Below are positions 7,503-16,012 of a DNA stretch of 48,506 nucleotides, piece by piece. Source of the DNA: Lachnospiraceae bacterium (lineage in GTDB: Bacteria > Bacillota > Clostridia > Lachnospirales > Lachnospiraceae); assembly GCA_022774705.1 (NCBI GenBank), contig JALFLM010000121.1, positions 1-48,506 of the forward strand, in the 5' to 3' direction. How positions within the stretch are numbered: position 1 is the first letter of the stretch; each line of letters opens with the position of its first letter. Below the pieces are notes generated by a model. It did not search any database, had not been told where the DNA came from, and saw nothing but the letters and a program-made list of their open reading frames with translations. Both the position numbers and the translations under genes were made by a program.

Positions 7503-9635
7503 ATGAGTGTTTTGACAGATTTGATTTATGCGGGATCAAATGCGGTCGCTGGCCTTACAGAAGGTGCAGTTAATGATGCAATTGCAAAATTTGGTGCAGA
7601 TCAGAGTATTTCTTTTGGAGATACCGCTTATTTCCTGCCCACAATTTATGCAGCTACAGGTGTTAAGGTTACTACACTTGGTGACCTTCCTGCGTGTGTA
7701 GGGGTTTTGAAAAGCCTGATCAGCAACAAAGAAGATCTCGGTGAAGCGCTGAATGCCGGTCTGGCCACAGCGGTTGGTGCCGAAATCATTGAAGCTCTGA
7801 AATATGTGGGCAATCCCGATCCCTATGCGGATGAAAAGGGTATCGGTTTTGTCGGCGATCCGATTATCCGTTCTCTGGGTGTACCGCTGGTTACAGGGGA
7901 TATTCCCGGTGTTGCTGTTGTTCTGGGTAAAGCAGATGATCCGGCAGAGGCAGTTAAGGTTGTAAAAGATTATCAGAGCAAGGGTATCCTGACTTTCCTG
8001 GTTGGCGACATCATTGATCAGGTAATTGACGGCGGTGTTAAGACCGGTCTGGAGCTGCGTGTTATCCCTCTGGGTCACGACGTAACAGCTGTAACACACG
8101 TTGTTACCGTTGCTATCCGTGCGGCTCTGATTTTCGGCGGAATCGAACCCGGCAACCTGGCAGCTTTACTGCAGTATACAAAAGAAAGAGTTCCTGCATT
8201 TGTTAATACATTCGGACCGCTTAACGAAGTTGTTGTATCAGCAGGAGCAGGAGCAATCGCTCTTGGCTTCCCTGTTGTTGCAGATATTGATCTGGGTGAG
8301 AATCAGGTGCCCGGTGCACTGGAGTCCGTACTGAATCATGATGAGACTGTCAAGAAGTCTCTCGAATTGAGAAATATCAAGATTAAAGTAACGGAGATCC
8401 CGATTCCCGTTGCATTTGCTGCTGCATTTGAAGGTGAAATCATCCGCAGAAGCGATATGCACGCCGAGCTGAGTTCTCATAAGAATACTACATGTGAAGT
8501 TGTTCTGATGAAACAGAAAGACGAAATCGAAGATAAGAAACTGACCCTGATTGGCCCTGATATTGACGGAGATGGTCTGGTTGAGCTGCCTCTTGCCTGT
8601 GTAGTTGAAGTTGCAGGTGACAAGATGCAGGAGGATTTCGAATCTGTAATCGAACGTAAGATACATACCTGGTACAACTACATGGAAGGTGTTATGCATA
8701 CCGGCCAGAGAAATCAGTTCCGAATCCGTATCAGCAAGGAAGCTTACGAAGCAGGCCTGCGTCTGACCGATTTCATGGAAGTACTGTATGATATGATCAT
8801 CAACGATTTTGATGCCGTTGTTGACAAATGTCAGGTTACATTCTATACCGATAAGGAAAAAGCAGCAGAGATTCTTGAGACAGTTGCTATTCCCAAGTAC
8901 AATGCAAGAGATGAACGTCTGGAATCCTTAAGTGATGAAACAGTTGATGTATTCTATACCTGTATCCTCTGTCAGTCATTTGCACCTGCACACTGCTGTG
9001 TCGTTACACCCGAAAGACTTGGTCTCTGCGGTGCTGTATCATGGCTGGATGCAAAAGCAACCAATGAACTGGATCCTACAGGTCCCTGTCAGATCATCAG
9101 CAAGGAAGGCTGTCTTGATGAAGTAAAGGGGATTTATCCGGATGCAGACCGTATGGTCAACGAAGCAAGCCACGGTGCGCTGGAACACGTTACCCTGTAC
9201 TCCATTATGGAGGATCCCATGACATCCTGCGGATGTTTTGAGTGTATCTGCGGTATTATGCCGGAAGCTAACGGTGTTGTTATCTGCAACCGTGAATTCA
9301 AGGGCATGACTCCCACCGGTATGACCTTCGGTGAACTGGCCTCCATGACAGGCGGCGGCGTTCAGACCCCCGGTTTTATGGGACATGGCCGTCATTTCAT
9401 CTCATCGAAGAAGTTCATCAAGGCTGAAGGCGGTATTGAACGTATCGTGTGGATGCCTAAAGAACTGAAGGATGATGTAGCACCCAGACTGAACAAAACG
9501 GCTAAGGAATTATACGGCATTGACAACTTTACAGATATGGTCTGTGATGAGACAATTGCAACTGATTCCGAAGCAGTACTGGAATTCCTGACCGAAAAAG
9601 GTCATCCTGCACTGAACATGCCTGAACTGATGTAA
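7503..9635 (+). CDS. acsB: Acetyl-CoA synthase (CODH/ACS alpha subunit), second copy
   Basis: This 710-residue protein is homologous over its full length to the gene at 1174. All A-cluster ligands are kept: C487, C490, C499 and C509, then C576-G577-C578, with the same spacing. An extra Cys (C498) sits next to C499, where copy one has Val. The conserved C-terminal blocks (GAVSWLDAKATNELDPTG, MTGGGVQTPGFMGHG) are intact, so this is not a pseudogene. The N-terminal part, which forms the CO tunnel and CODH contact in the family, is the more divergent half. It has its own leader and terminator and is therefore probably regulated separately from copy one. ATG follows AAAGGAGAAG. Confidence 0.95.
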   Translation: MSVLTDLIYAGSNAVAGLTEGAVNDAIAKFGADQSISFGDTAYFLPTIYAATGVKVTTLGDLPACVGVLKSLISNKEDLGEALNAGLATAVGAEIIEALKYVGNPDPYADEKGIGFVGDPIIRSLGVPLVTGDIPGVAVVLGKADDPAEAVKVVKDYQSKGILTFLVGDIIDQVIDGGVKTGLELRVIPLGHDVTAVTHVVTVAIRAALIFGGIEPGNLAALLQYTKERVPAFVNTFGPLNEVVVSAGAGAIALGFPVVADIDLGENQVPGALESVLNHDETVKKSLELRNIKIKVTEIPIPVAFAAAFEGEIIRRSDMHAELSSHKNTTCEVVLMKQKDEIEDKKLTLIGPDIDGDGLVELPLACVVEVAGDKMQEDFESVIERKIHTWYNYMEGVMHTGQRNQFRIRISKEAYEAGLRLTDFMEVLYDMIINDFDAVVDKCQVTFYTDKEKAAEILETVAIPKYNARDERLESLSDETVDVFYTCILCQSFAPAHCCVVTPERLGLCGAVSWLDAKATNELDPTGPCQIISKEGCLDEVKGIYPDADRMVNEASHGALEHVTLYSIMEDPMTSCGCFECICGIMPEANGVVICNREFKGMTPTGMTFGELASMTGGGVQTPGFMGHGRHFISSKKFIKAEGGIERIVWMPKELKDDVAPRLNKTAKELYGIDNFTDMVCDETIATDSEAVLEFLTEKGHPALNMPELM

Positions 9636-9659
9636 ATCAGTCAGTTTAAATCTTATTAT

Positions 9660-9703
9660 AATCCGGTTTTGCTTGCGAGTCATTCCCGGCAGAACCGGAT
9701 TTT
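9660..9703 (+). terminator. Intrinsic terminator after the second acsB
   Basis: AATCCGGTT (9660-9668) pairs with AACCGGATT (9693-9701), extended inward by TGC/GCA, and ends in TTT. It isolates the second acsB as a single-gene transcript. Confidence 0.7.
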
Positions 9704-9730
9704 ATCACAGTTCGGAATCATTCCCTGGTT

Positions 9731-9759
9731 TTGAACAGTACGTTTTATATATTTATCTT
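9731..9759 (+). promoter_or_regulatory. Possible promoter of acsV
   Basis: TTGAAC (9731-9736) and TATCTT (9754-9759) are 17 nt apart. Placement just after the terminator at 9660-9703 and 24 nt before acsV fits a fresh promoter, though the -10 is weak. Confidence 0.4.
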
Positions 9760-9782
9760 ATATATTTGATGGAGGAAAAGCG

Positions 9783-11720
9783 ATGGCACAGATTACATTT
9801 AAAATCAGTGAAAGCCCGGATGTGGTGATTCATGCAAACAAAGGCGACCGTCTTCTGGATATTGCCAGAGATGCCAATGTTGCAATCGATGCACCCTGTT
9901 CCGGTAATGCAACCTGTGGTAAATGCAAAGTTAAACTGGTTTCCGGAGCAGTTGATTCTCCCAAAACACAGCATATTACTGAAGAAGAGTATGCTGCCGG
10001 CTGGAGACTGGCCTGCGTCAGCAAGGTTCTGGATGAAGATCTGGTAATTGAAGTACCGGATATTGCATCTGCATACAAGAGCCGTATGAAAGTGGCAGAT
10101 TTAAGTTCACCGGAGGAAGTTGCGATTTTTGAGAAGATCAAATCCGATATTGAAGGAAGCGGTATTGCTCTGACCAACGATATGGCTATGGTAGAACTGA
10201 CCATGAGCGCACCTTCTCTGGACGACACGATGCCGGATAACGAGAGACTGACATGGGCCATTGAAGCTGCAGTGGGAGCAGAAAAGGTGATTCTTCCTTT
10301 TACTGTTATCAAAAAACTGCCGGATGTGATCAGAAAAGATGATTTCAAGGTAAAAGCAGTCTACAAGATGTCAGGCAGCAGATGTTTCGTTTACGACATT
10401 TATCCGGCTGATGAAAATCCCGGAATTGTGGGACTGGCAATCGATATAGGTACAACCACCGTTTCTTCCGTACTGATCGATATGCAGACCGGTGAAATCC
10501 TGGCAAAAGGTTCTGCGGGCAACGGACAGATCCGCTACGGTGCCGATGTTATCAACCGTATCGTGGAACAGACAAAACCGGGCGGTGTGAAGAAACTGCA
10601 GAAGGCGATTATCGACGATACACTCAATCCCATGATTGCCAATATGTGCAGAAGCATCGGAATCAAACCCGGACAGATTTACCGCATGAGCCTGGCTTCC
10701 AATTCCACCATGAATCATCTTTTCATGGGTGTGAATGCAGATCCGCTGCGTATGGAACCTTATATTCCCACTTTCTTCCATATGAAGAATATTTACGGCA
10801 AGGATCTGAACCTGATTATTAATCCCAATGCTGATATTATTTTTGCACCGAATATCGGCAGCTATGTGGGCGGAGATATTACAGCCGGTACGCTGGCCAG
10901 CGGTATCTGGAACAGCGAAGAATTTTCCGTATTTATTGACCTGGGTACTAACGGGGAGATTGTTTTCGGTAATTCTGATTTTCTGATGAGCTGTGCATGT
11001 TCTGCAGGTCCCGCTTTCGAAGGCGGTGATATCAGCTGCGGTATGCGTGCTACAGACGGTGCAATAGAGGCCGTTACCATTGATAAAGAAACAATGGAAC
11101 CGAATCTTACCATCATCGGGGATGAAGGCCAGAAACCCATTGGCCTGTGCGGTTCCGGTATTATTGATATTATTGCGGAACTGTTCCGCTGCGGTATCGT
11201 CAATGCCAAGGGCCAGCTGGTTCGTGAGGGAAGACGTGTCAAAGTGGATGAAGACGGCATGAAGAGCTATGTCATTGCTTTCAAGGAAGATACCGGCGCT
11301 GTTAAAGATGTGGAAATCACCGAAGTGGATATTGACAGCTTTATACGTGCAAAAGGAGCTATTTACTCCGGTATCATCACTCTGGTAGAGTCTCTGGGCT
11401 TCGATATGTCTATTGTTGACAATGTATATGTAGCCGGTGGTATCGGCAGTGGTATTAATATGAAGAATGCTGTCCGCATCGGTATGCTGCCTGACATTCC
11501 TCTGGAAAAATACCATTACATCGGCAATTCTTCGCTGGCAGGTTCCTATGCGATGCTGCTGTCCAACGAGGCTGAAGATAAAGTAACGGAGCTGGCATCC
11601 AGCATGACTTATCTGGAACTGAGTACACATCCCGGATACATGGATTCTTTCGTGGCTGCATGCTTCATTCCGCATACAGATGCCAACCTGTTCCCTTCCG
11701 TACAGAATATGGAAGATTAA
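9783..11720 (+). CDS. acsV: Corrinoid activation/regeneration protein (RACo type)
   Basis: This 645-residue protein starts with a plant-type [2Fe-2S] ferredoxin domain (C39, C45, C48, C78). A linker follows, then an ASKHA-fold ATPase region beginning with GLAIDIGTTTVSS near residue 219 (the DUF4445 portion). In the family it uses ATP to push an electron from ferredoxin onto inactive Co(II) of the corrinoid protein, restoring Co(I). Its place beside the acs genes matches acetogen gene order. ATG at 9783 follows GGAGG. The stop is 24 nt before the DUF3786 gene, suggesting a two-gene unit. Confidence 0.93.
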   Translation: MAQITFKISESPDVVIHANKGDRLLDIARDANVAIDAPCSGNATCGKCKVKLVSGAVDSPKTQHITEEEYAAGWRLACVSKVLDEDLVIEVPDIASAYKSRMKVADLSSPEEVAIFEKIKSDIEGSGIALTNDMAMVELTMSAPSLDDTMPDNERLTWAIEAAVGAEKVILPFTVIKKLPDVIRKDDFKVKAVYKMSGSRCFVYDIYPADENPGIVGLAIDIGTTTVSSVLIDMQTGEILAKGSAGNGQIRYGADVINRIVEQTKPGGVKKLQKAIIDDTLNPMIANMCRSIGIKPGQIYRMSLASNSTMNHLFMGVNADPLRMEPYIPTFFHMKNIYGKDLNLIINPNADIIFAPNIGSYVGGDITAGTLASGIWNSEEFSVFIDLGTNGEIVFGNSDFLMSCACSAGPAFEGGDISCGMRATDGAIEAVTIDKETMEPNLTIIGDEGQKPIGLCGSGIIDIIAELFRCGIVNAKGQLVREGRRVKVDEDGMKSYVIAFKEDTGAVKDVEITEVDIDSFIRAKGAIYSGIITLVESLGFDMSIVDNVYVAGGIGSGINMKNAVRIGMLPDIPLEKYHYIGNSSLAGSYAMLLSNEAEDKVTELASSMTYLELSTHPGYMDSFVAACFIPHTDANLFPSVQNMED

Positions 11721-11744
11721 TTAAATCGACGAGGAGTAATTAAA

Positions 11745-12401
11745 GTGGAGAATAAAGAGTTTGATTACGCAAAAGATAATCTGGAGATGAGGCCTCTCGA
11801 GCATTATCTGGAGCTTTACAGAGCAGCAGATCCGTTTGAAATGGCAGAAAGAACCGGTGTTGACTATAACCCGGATACCAATGAATTTCATCTGCACGTA
11901 TTGAACAAGGGATATTTTGTCAGCTATCCCGATTTCGAGATCAGGAAAGAGGACGAAAGCGATACTTCCTATCATTCCCTGCTGGATTTCCATAAAACTA
12001 AGATTTTTGTACTTCGTTTTCTGGTGGAATGCCGTATGGTTCCGGCTGCGGGTAATTATGTAACTTATCGTGATATCCCCAACGGTGAGCTGTATTTCAG
12101 ACAGTTTCAGGGAAGATGCATTTTCCGGCTCCAGTTCGGATACGGCTTTAAGCTGGATAAATTCCGCGCCGGTATGGAGCAGATGGGAGGAACTCCTGTG
12201 AAAATGGGTGATGTGGCCTATTCCTTCGAGATTATGGACGGCCTGTCCATGATATTTATCTTCTGGGAAGGAGATGAAGAATTTCAGCCTTCCGCTCAGA
12301 TTCTGTTCTCCGACAATTTCGCTTCCGTATTCAAAGCGGAAGACCTGGCAGTAGCCGGTGACATTTCCATCGGCAATCTGAAAGCGATTACCGGAAAGTA
12401 A
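11745..12401 (+). CDS. DUF3786-type protein downstream of acsV
   Basis: This 218-residue soluble protein starts at GTG 11745 after GAGGAG. I place it with DUF3786, a family of unknown function often next to corrinoid-dependent methyl-transfer genes. Visible features are an acidic N-terminus, a Tyr/Phe-rich core (GELYFRQFQGRCIFRL) and an FIFWEGDEEFQPSAQILFSD block near the C-terminus that is typical of the family. It has no membrane segment and no Cys cluster. Context suggests a role with AcsV or corrinoid protein handling, but this is inference. Confidence 0.7.
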   Translation: MENKEFDYAKDNLEMRPLEHYLELYRAADPFEMAERTGVDYNPDTNEFHLHVLNKGYFVSYPDFEIRKEDESDTSYHSLLDFHKTKIFVLRFLVECRMVPAAGNYVTYRDIPNGELYFRQFQGRCIFRLQFGYGFKLDKFRAGMEQMGGTPVKMGDVAYSFEIMDGLSMIFIFWEGDEEFQPSAQILFSDNFASVFKAEDLAVAGDISIGNLKAITGK

Positions 12402-12421
12402 AACGTTATTGTGATATGGCA

Positions 12422-12479
12422 TAAAAAAACCACAGCTGCAGAATCGGATTCTTTCTGAACTGCAGACTGTGGGATTTTT
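12422..12479. terminator. Bidirectional terminator between converging units
   Basis: CCACAG-CTGCAG (12430-12441) pairs with CTGCAG-a-CTGTGG (12460-12472), flanked by A7 on the left and T5 on the right, so it can end both the acsV unit (+) and the folT unit (-). Confidence 0.75.
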
Positions 12480-12557
12480 GTGCTTATCTGCGGAATGCGG
12501 TGCTGAAACGGTATGAATCTGTCTGCTTACAGTTACAGATTTGCTGTTCGTACTTTT

Positions 12558-13133
12558 TTATTTGTACTCCGGCAGAAACCTTGCCCGGCTGAAGGCTGTG
12601 TAGAGCGCTTTCATGATTATAGTAAGCACAACACTGCTGATTGCCAGCATGATCAGGCATTTGGGAATGCGGGTGACCATCAGAGCCAGATAGTTCTGTC
12701 CGCTGTAATACATGATCATCAGCCAGTATGTATTCACGAAGAGGGAGACCAGGAACTCAACCAGAGCAGCTGCGATGCCGCGGGCAGCAGTGATGGGGCC
12801 GCCGTGCAGAACGAGTCCGAAGAAGAAGCCCATCAGTGTATAGCTGACAGTAAAGCCGAAGAAGAAGACTTCACCCTGTCCACCTGTCACCAGCATACTG
12901 AGTACATCACCTACAGCACCTGTCAGAGCTCCCATAATGGGACCGCCGTACATACCGGCAGCAGCAATTGCCAGATAGCCGGGACGGAACTGGATATCAC
13001 TGGTCAGTTTAATGTTGCAGAAATACAAAACAATATAAATTGCTACGAAAAATGCGCACAGAACCAGGGACTGTACGGAAGACAGATTCCTGATCTGTTT
13101 TTTAAAATTCAAAGCTTTCTTATTAATAATCAT
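12558..13133 (-). CDS. folT: ECF transporter S component, FolT-like (folate)
   Basis: This 191-residue integral membrane protein has about six hydrophobic segments. The blocks FRPGYLAIAAAGMYGGPIMG and GAVGDVLSMLV are characteristic of the folate-family S components of energy-coupling factor transporters. It would bind the vitamin and use an ECF A/A'/T module encoded elsewhere. It is the last gene of a minus-strand unit behind lplA and the 48-aa ORF. A folate transporter beside a tetrahydrofolate-dependent C1 pathway makes functional sense. I looked for a THF riboswitch upstream and saw no matching core. Substrate is inferred from family resemblance only. Confidence 0.75.
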   Translation of the reverse strand: MIINKKALNFKKQIRNLSSVQSLVLCAFFVAIYIVLYFCNIKLTSDIQFRPGYLAIAAAGMYGGPIMGALTGAVGDVLSMLVTGGQGEVFFFGFTVSYTLMGFFFGLVLHGGPITAARGIAAALVEFLVSLFVNTYWLMIMYYSGQNYLALMVTRIPKCLIMLAISSVVLTIIMKALYTAFSRARFLPEYK

Positions 13134-13238
13134 AGTCGTTCTCTTATTCTTTCTTTATTGATAGTAAATTTTGACAGCGGTCTGTACAGGAGCAGCCCCG
13201 GAAAGCGCTTTTGTGCTTTTCTATTCTGTACCGTACCG

Positions 13239-14231
13239 TTAAATAGATTCAGACAGCAGTCCGCAGATGTCTTCTGCCATGGCATCGTGTTCAGGGCTGG
13301 TACAGCAGGATTTTACCAGTTCAGACAGAGCCTCAAAGGAACAGGGCGTGCCCTCCAGTTTTTCTCCGATACTGGCGATAAAATGCTCGTCACCGGCATC
13401 GGAATACAGCTGGGCGGTGGTAATCGTTCCCCTGTCCACATTCAGGTTCAGATCAAAATCGCCCCAGGCAAACCGTCTGCTGATCCGGTTTTTGAACTTG
13501 ATCCTGCGGCCGTAAAGCCAGTTGTCGTCACTGAATATCTTTTCATAGGAGCTGATCACAGCGGGATCCAGCTCTTCACCTGACATGGGAACAGCTTTCA
13601 GTCCGTAAACGTGTTCAAAAGCCTCAAACATCTTCCCGCGCATGGTCTCAATGTCGAGAGAAGGACAGAAATCAACAAGATTTCCGGCTTCCGGTTTCAC
13701 ATAGTCTGCACCTTTCGGTTCCGGCTGGCTGCAGTCTGCATTGAGGTACTCCGACACCATTGCGGTATCCATACTGACAAGCAAAGTACCATGGTGGAAG
13801 CAGCGGTCTCCCGATTTGTAAAATGCATTGTCCGAAAACCTGCGCCCCTCAATAATCAGGTCACTGTTCTCTGCCCTTTCAGCGGTAAGCCCCAGAAGAC
13901 GGCAGGCCTCGATAATAACCTGCAGCTGTTTATCCACATTGAAATTATCCTTTTTGGCAAGAAATGTGAAATTCAGATTCCCCTTATCATGGAAAACGGC
14001 TCCGCCGCCGGACAGACGGCGCACCGGAAAACCTCCGTCATCAATCAGTTTGCTGATATAGACTTCTTTTCGGGCATTCTGGTTGCAGCCGTATATAACG
14101 GTTCTTTCATTCTGCCACATATAAAGGATTGCAGTATGGTCATCCACTGTGTCAAACAGGTATTTCTCAAGAGCCAGATTGAAATACGGATAAAACGTAT
14201 TGCTGGAAATGGTTCTGATTTGCGTAACCAT
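13239..14231 (-). CDS. lplA: Lipoate-protein ligase A family protein
   Basis: The 330-residue protein has the BPL_LplA fold signature RRLSGGGAVFHDKGNLNFTF (about residues 71-90) and the block CFHHGTLLVS. Ligases of this family activate lipoate with ATP and attach it to GcvH or 2-oxoacid dehydrogenase E2. I took ATG at 14231 (GAGGTG six bases upstream); the frame could open three codons earlier at GTG 14240, but that GTG overlaps the Shine-Dalgarno. The normally invariant catalytic Lys in the G-R-K-F-S motif is Arg here (EGRRFSDNAFYKSG, R131), and the following Gly is Asp. The C-terminal accessory domain is present. Activity may differ from the textbook enzyme. Confidence 0.85.
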   Translation of the reverse strand: MVTQIRTISSNTFYPYFNLALEKYLFDTVDDHTAILYMWQNERTVIYGCNQNARKEVYISKLIDDGGFPVRRLSGGGAVFHDKGNLNFTFLAKKDNFNVDKQLQVIIEACRLLGLTAERAENSDLIIEGRRFSDNAFYKSGDRCFHHGTLLVSMDTAMVSEYLNADCSQPEPKGADYVKPEAGNLVDFCPSLDIETMRGKMFEAFEHVYGLKAVPMSGEELDPAVISSYEKIFSDDNWLYGRRIKFKNRISRRFAWGDFDLNLNVDRGTITTAQLYSDAGDEHFIASIGEKLEGTPCSFEALSELVKSCCTSPEHDAMAEDICGLLSESI

Positions 14232-14279
14232 TGGAATCACCTCTTTTCCTCATACTGATAAAGACCACCGGACAGAATA

Positions 14280-14426
14280 TCACTGGCGGATATAGATCCC
14301 CTGAGACTCAATCCAGTCCTCCAGTTCCTGCAGGGCATCGTGTGCCCAGTTGGGATCCGGCTTCTTCTTTTCTTCTGGAGTTTCCATTGCTTCGCTGTCC
14401 TTTTTCTTTTCTGTATCATCCATCAT
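14280..14426 (-). CDS. Small 48-residue acidic/charged protein upstream of lplA
   Basis: A short frame, starting at ATG 14426 behind a perfect TAAGGAGGT on the minus strand, ends at TGA 14280-14282. The product begins MMDDTEKKKDSEAMETPEEK and ends in NWAHDALQELEDWIESQ-type sequence: a Lys/Glu-rich disordered half and a probable amphipathic helix. It lies 48 nt before lplA in the same direction, so the two are probably co-transcribed. I do not recognise a family. The strong ribosome site and reasonable amino-acid composition argue that it is translated. Confidence 0.6.
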   Translation of the reverse strand: MMDDTEKKKDSEAMETPEEKKKPDPNWAHDALQELEDWIESQGIYIRQ

Positions 14427-15107
14427 TATGGTACCTCCTTATCTGCAGCAATAGTTTTATTGTAAGTTCTGGTATGCCTCCGTTTCCCGGAATGAATTCC
14501 GTACAACAGTAAACCAGACACCGCTGCATAGATACGGTAATTATATAAATAAATGGAGAAATTGTAAAGAAAATTATGCACATTTTGTGGTTATTTTACA
14601 ATTCTTTTTCACAGAATGCGCTGAATTCACAGATGGATACAAAACAGGATTAGAAAAACAGAATAGAATTAGCATAATGCATATAACATACCAATCGAAA
14701 AATACAAGATAACATGCTATGTGCACAAAAAAATACAAAAAAACTATTGTGTCTTTTTGCTAAATGTGCTATTCTTATAATAAGATATGGTTGATGAAAG
14801 CAGTGATGATTTCAGTGATGACAAATATGGGGGGGTCTGAGCTGAAACACATTGTTATATACGCAGACGGAAGATAAGATTATGGAACAGATAGTATATC
14901 TGTATGTGAGTCGGACAGCTGTGTGTGATGGGTAGGCACATAGCGTGCGGGTTTCGGAAACCGGCATTCGACAATCATCGATATTGTAATGGGGTTTTGT
15001 ATGGAACGGAAGGTCTGATGTTTGTGGATTCACAGCCTATTGATATGGCAGATGCAGGATTCATGTGCGGAGTCCTGCATCTGTTTGTGCAATCAGGAGG
15101 AATTAAT
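14427..15107 (+). other. 680-bp intergenic region with long leader of the flavin reductase gene
   Basis: No convincing gene. The left half is AT-rich with A-tracts and a TATAAT at about 14776-14781 pointing right. From about 14820 the composition shifts to G-rich and structured: GGTTT-cgg-AAACC near 14950, and a 13-bp hairpin at 15049-15083 (one G-T). That hairpin lies 10 nt before the Shine-Dalgarno of the next gene. Such a 300-nt leader ending in a hairpin suggests attenuation or riboswitch control, but I see no known riboswitch core (FMN and TPP cores checked by eye). Confidence 0.4.
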
Positions 15108-15725
15108 ATGGGTAAACAACACTGGAAACCCGGCAATATGCTGTATCCGGTCCCTGCTGTTATGGTCAGCTGCGGGCGTGAAAACGAGAAACCGAATATT
15201 ATCACCGTTGCATGGACATCCACATCCTGCTCCTCTCCGGCGATGGTTTCCATATCCATCCGTCCGGAACGCCATCCCTATAACATTATTAAAGAAACCG
15301 GAGAATTTGTGGTCAATCTGGTAACTGAGGATCTGGTATATGCGTCAGATTACTGCGGTGTCCGTTCCGGCAGGGATGTGGACAAGTTTGAACAGATGAA
15401 GCTGACACCCCTGGAATCCAGAACCGTAAAAGCTCCCGGAATCAGCGAAAGCCCTGTTAACATCGAGTGCAAAGTGATTCAGATTATTCCGCTGGGAAGC
15501 CACGATCTCTTTCTGGGCGAAGTCACCGGCGTTACTGTAGATGATAAATATATGGATGAAACCGGCCGTTTCAATCTGAGCCAGGCAAAACTTGCCGTAT
15601 ATTCCCACGGGGAATATTACGGACTGGGCGAGAAGCTGGGCAAATTCGGTTATTCGGTAGCAAAGAAGAAAAATACCGGTAAAAAAAACAGAAAATCAGC
15701 AAAAGGACGGATAACCAATCAGTAA
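15108..15725 (+). CDS. Flavin reductase family (FMN-binding split-barrel) protein
   Basis: This 205-residue protein belongs to the flavin reductase-like/HpaC superfamily. Visible features are YPVPAVMVSCG, ITVAWTSTSCSSPAMVSISIRP (FMN phosphate region) and SGRDVDKFEQMKLTP, typical of clostridial members. ATG at 15108 has CAGGAGG eight bases upstream; the same frame extends 61 codons leftwards but that part encodes the structured leader and no family sequence. The Lys-rich C-terminal tail (KKKNTGKKNRKS) is unusual and may be disordered. The partner using reduced flavin is not evident from context. Confidence 0.82.
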   Translation: MGKQHWKPGNMLYPVPAVMVSCGRENEKPNIITVAWTSTSCSSPAMVSISIRPERHPYNIIKETGEFVVNLVTEDLVYASDYCGVRSGRDVDKFEQMKLTPLESRTVKAPGISESPVNIECKVIQIIPLGSHDLFLGEVTGVTVDDKYMDETGRFNLSQAKLAVYSHGEYYGLGEKLGKFGYSVAKKKNTGKKNRKSAKGRITNQ

Positions 15726-15784
15726 AACATAATTGAAAAATCGATAAAACATAAACGAAGAATCGATAAAATATCAATAAAATA

Positions 15785-15838
15785 TCAGAGCAGCCGGGCA
15801 TTTCCGTTTTCCTTCGGAGACTGAGCTGCTCTTTTTTT
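15785..15838 (+). terminator. Terminator of the flavin reductase gene overlapping the SASP 3' end
   Basis: AGAGCAGC (15787-15794) pairs with GCTGCTCT (15825-15832), followed by a T7 run on the + strand. It lies inside the last codons of the convergent SASP gene, a compact arrangement. Confidence 0.55.
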
Positions 15839-16012
15839 CCGGTTGCGGCTGGCGATAATGCCGCCGATACGCCCGCTCTCCCGGGCAGAAAGTGCGCCCC
15901 AGCCTCCTGAAACGATTTTATCATCCAGCCCCAGCTCCTGAGCAACCTCAAACCGCATCAGTTCCTGAGGCGTCAGTTTATTGTAATCAAATTCCTTTTT
16001 CCTTTTCGCCAT
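15785..16012 (-). CDS. Alpha/beta-type small acid-soluble spore protein
   Basis: The 75-residue product starts MAKRKKEFDYNKLTPQEL and contains GGWGALSARESGRIGGIIA, the second conserved block of alpha/beta SASPs, proteins that coat and protect DNA in dormant spores. I set the start at ATG 16012 because GGAGGT lies six bases upstream; the frame upstream adds 14 residues without family character. The usual germination-protease site region (near FEVAQELGL) is present. Its existence implies sporulation capacity. Expression would be expected from a sporulation sigma factor (SigG); I did not identify its promoter with confidence. Confidence 0.88.
   Translation of the reverse strand: MAKRKKEFDYNKLTPQELMRFEVAQELGLDDKIVSGGWGALSARESGRIGGIIASRNRKKRAAQSPKENGNARLL

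Noticed and set aside
7406-7573. 55-codon frame (starts MSAGGYADGGYAM) overlapping the second acsB start
   Set aside because: No Shine-Dalgarno before its ATG, and its last third is just acsB in another frame; possible leader peptide but unsupported.
10371-11675. 434-codon open frame on the minus strand
   Set aside because: It lies wholly inside acsV in antisense; composition (many His, Cys, Ile, Asn) and lack of a ribosome site mark it as a shadow of the real gene.
13134-13238. THF riboswitch before folT
   Set aside because: Only a GTACAG/CTGTAC-closed hairpin is visible; the conserved THF aptamer core is missing.
12513-13583. 356-codon open frame on the plus strand over folT and the end of lplA
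   Set aside because: It crosses two well-supported minus-strand genes and an intergenic gap, and its product resembles no protein.
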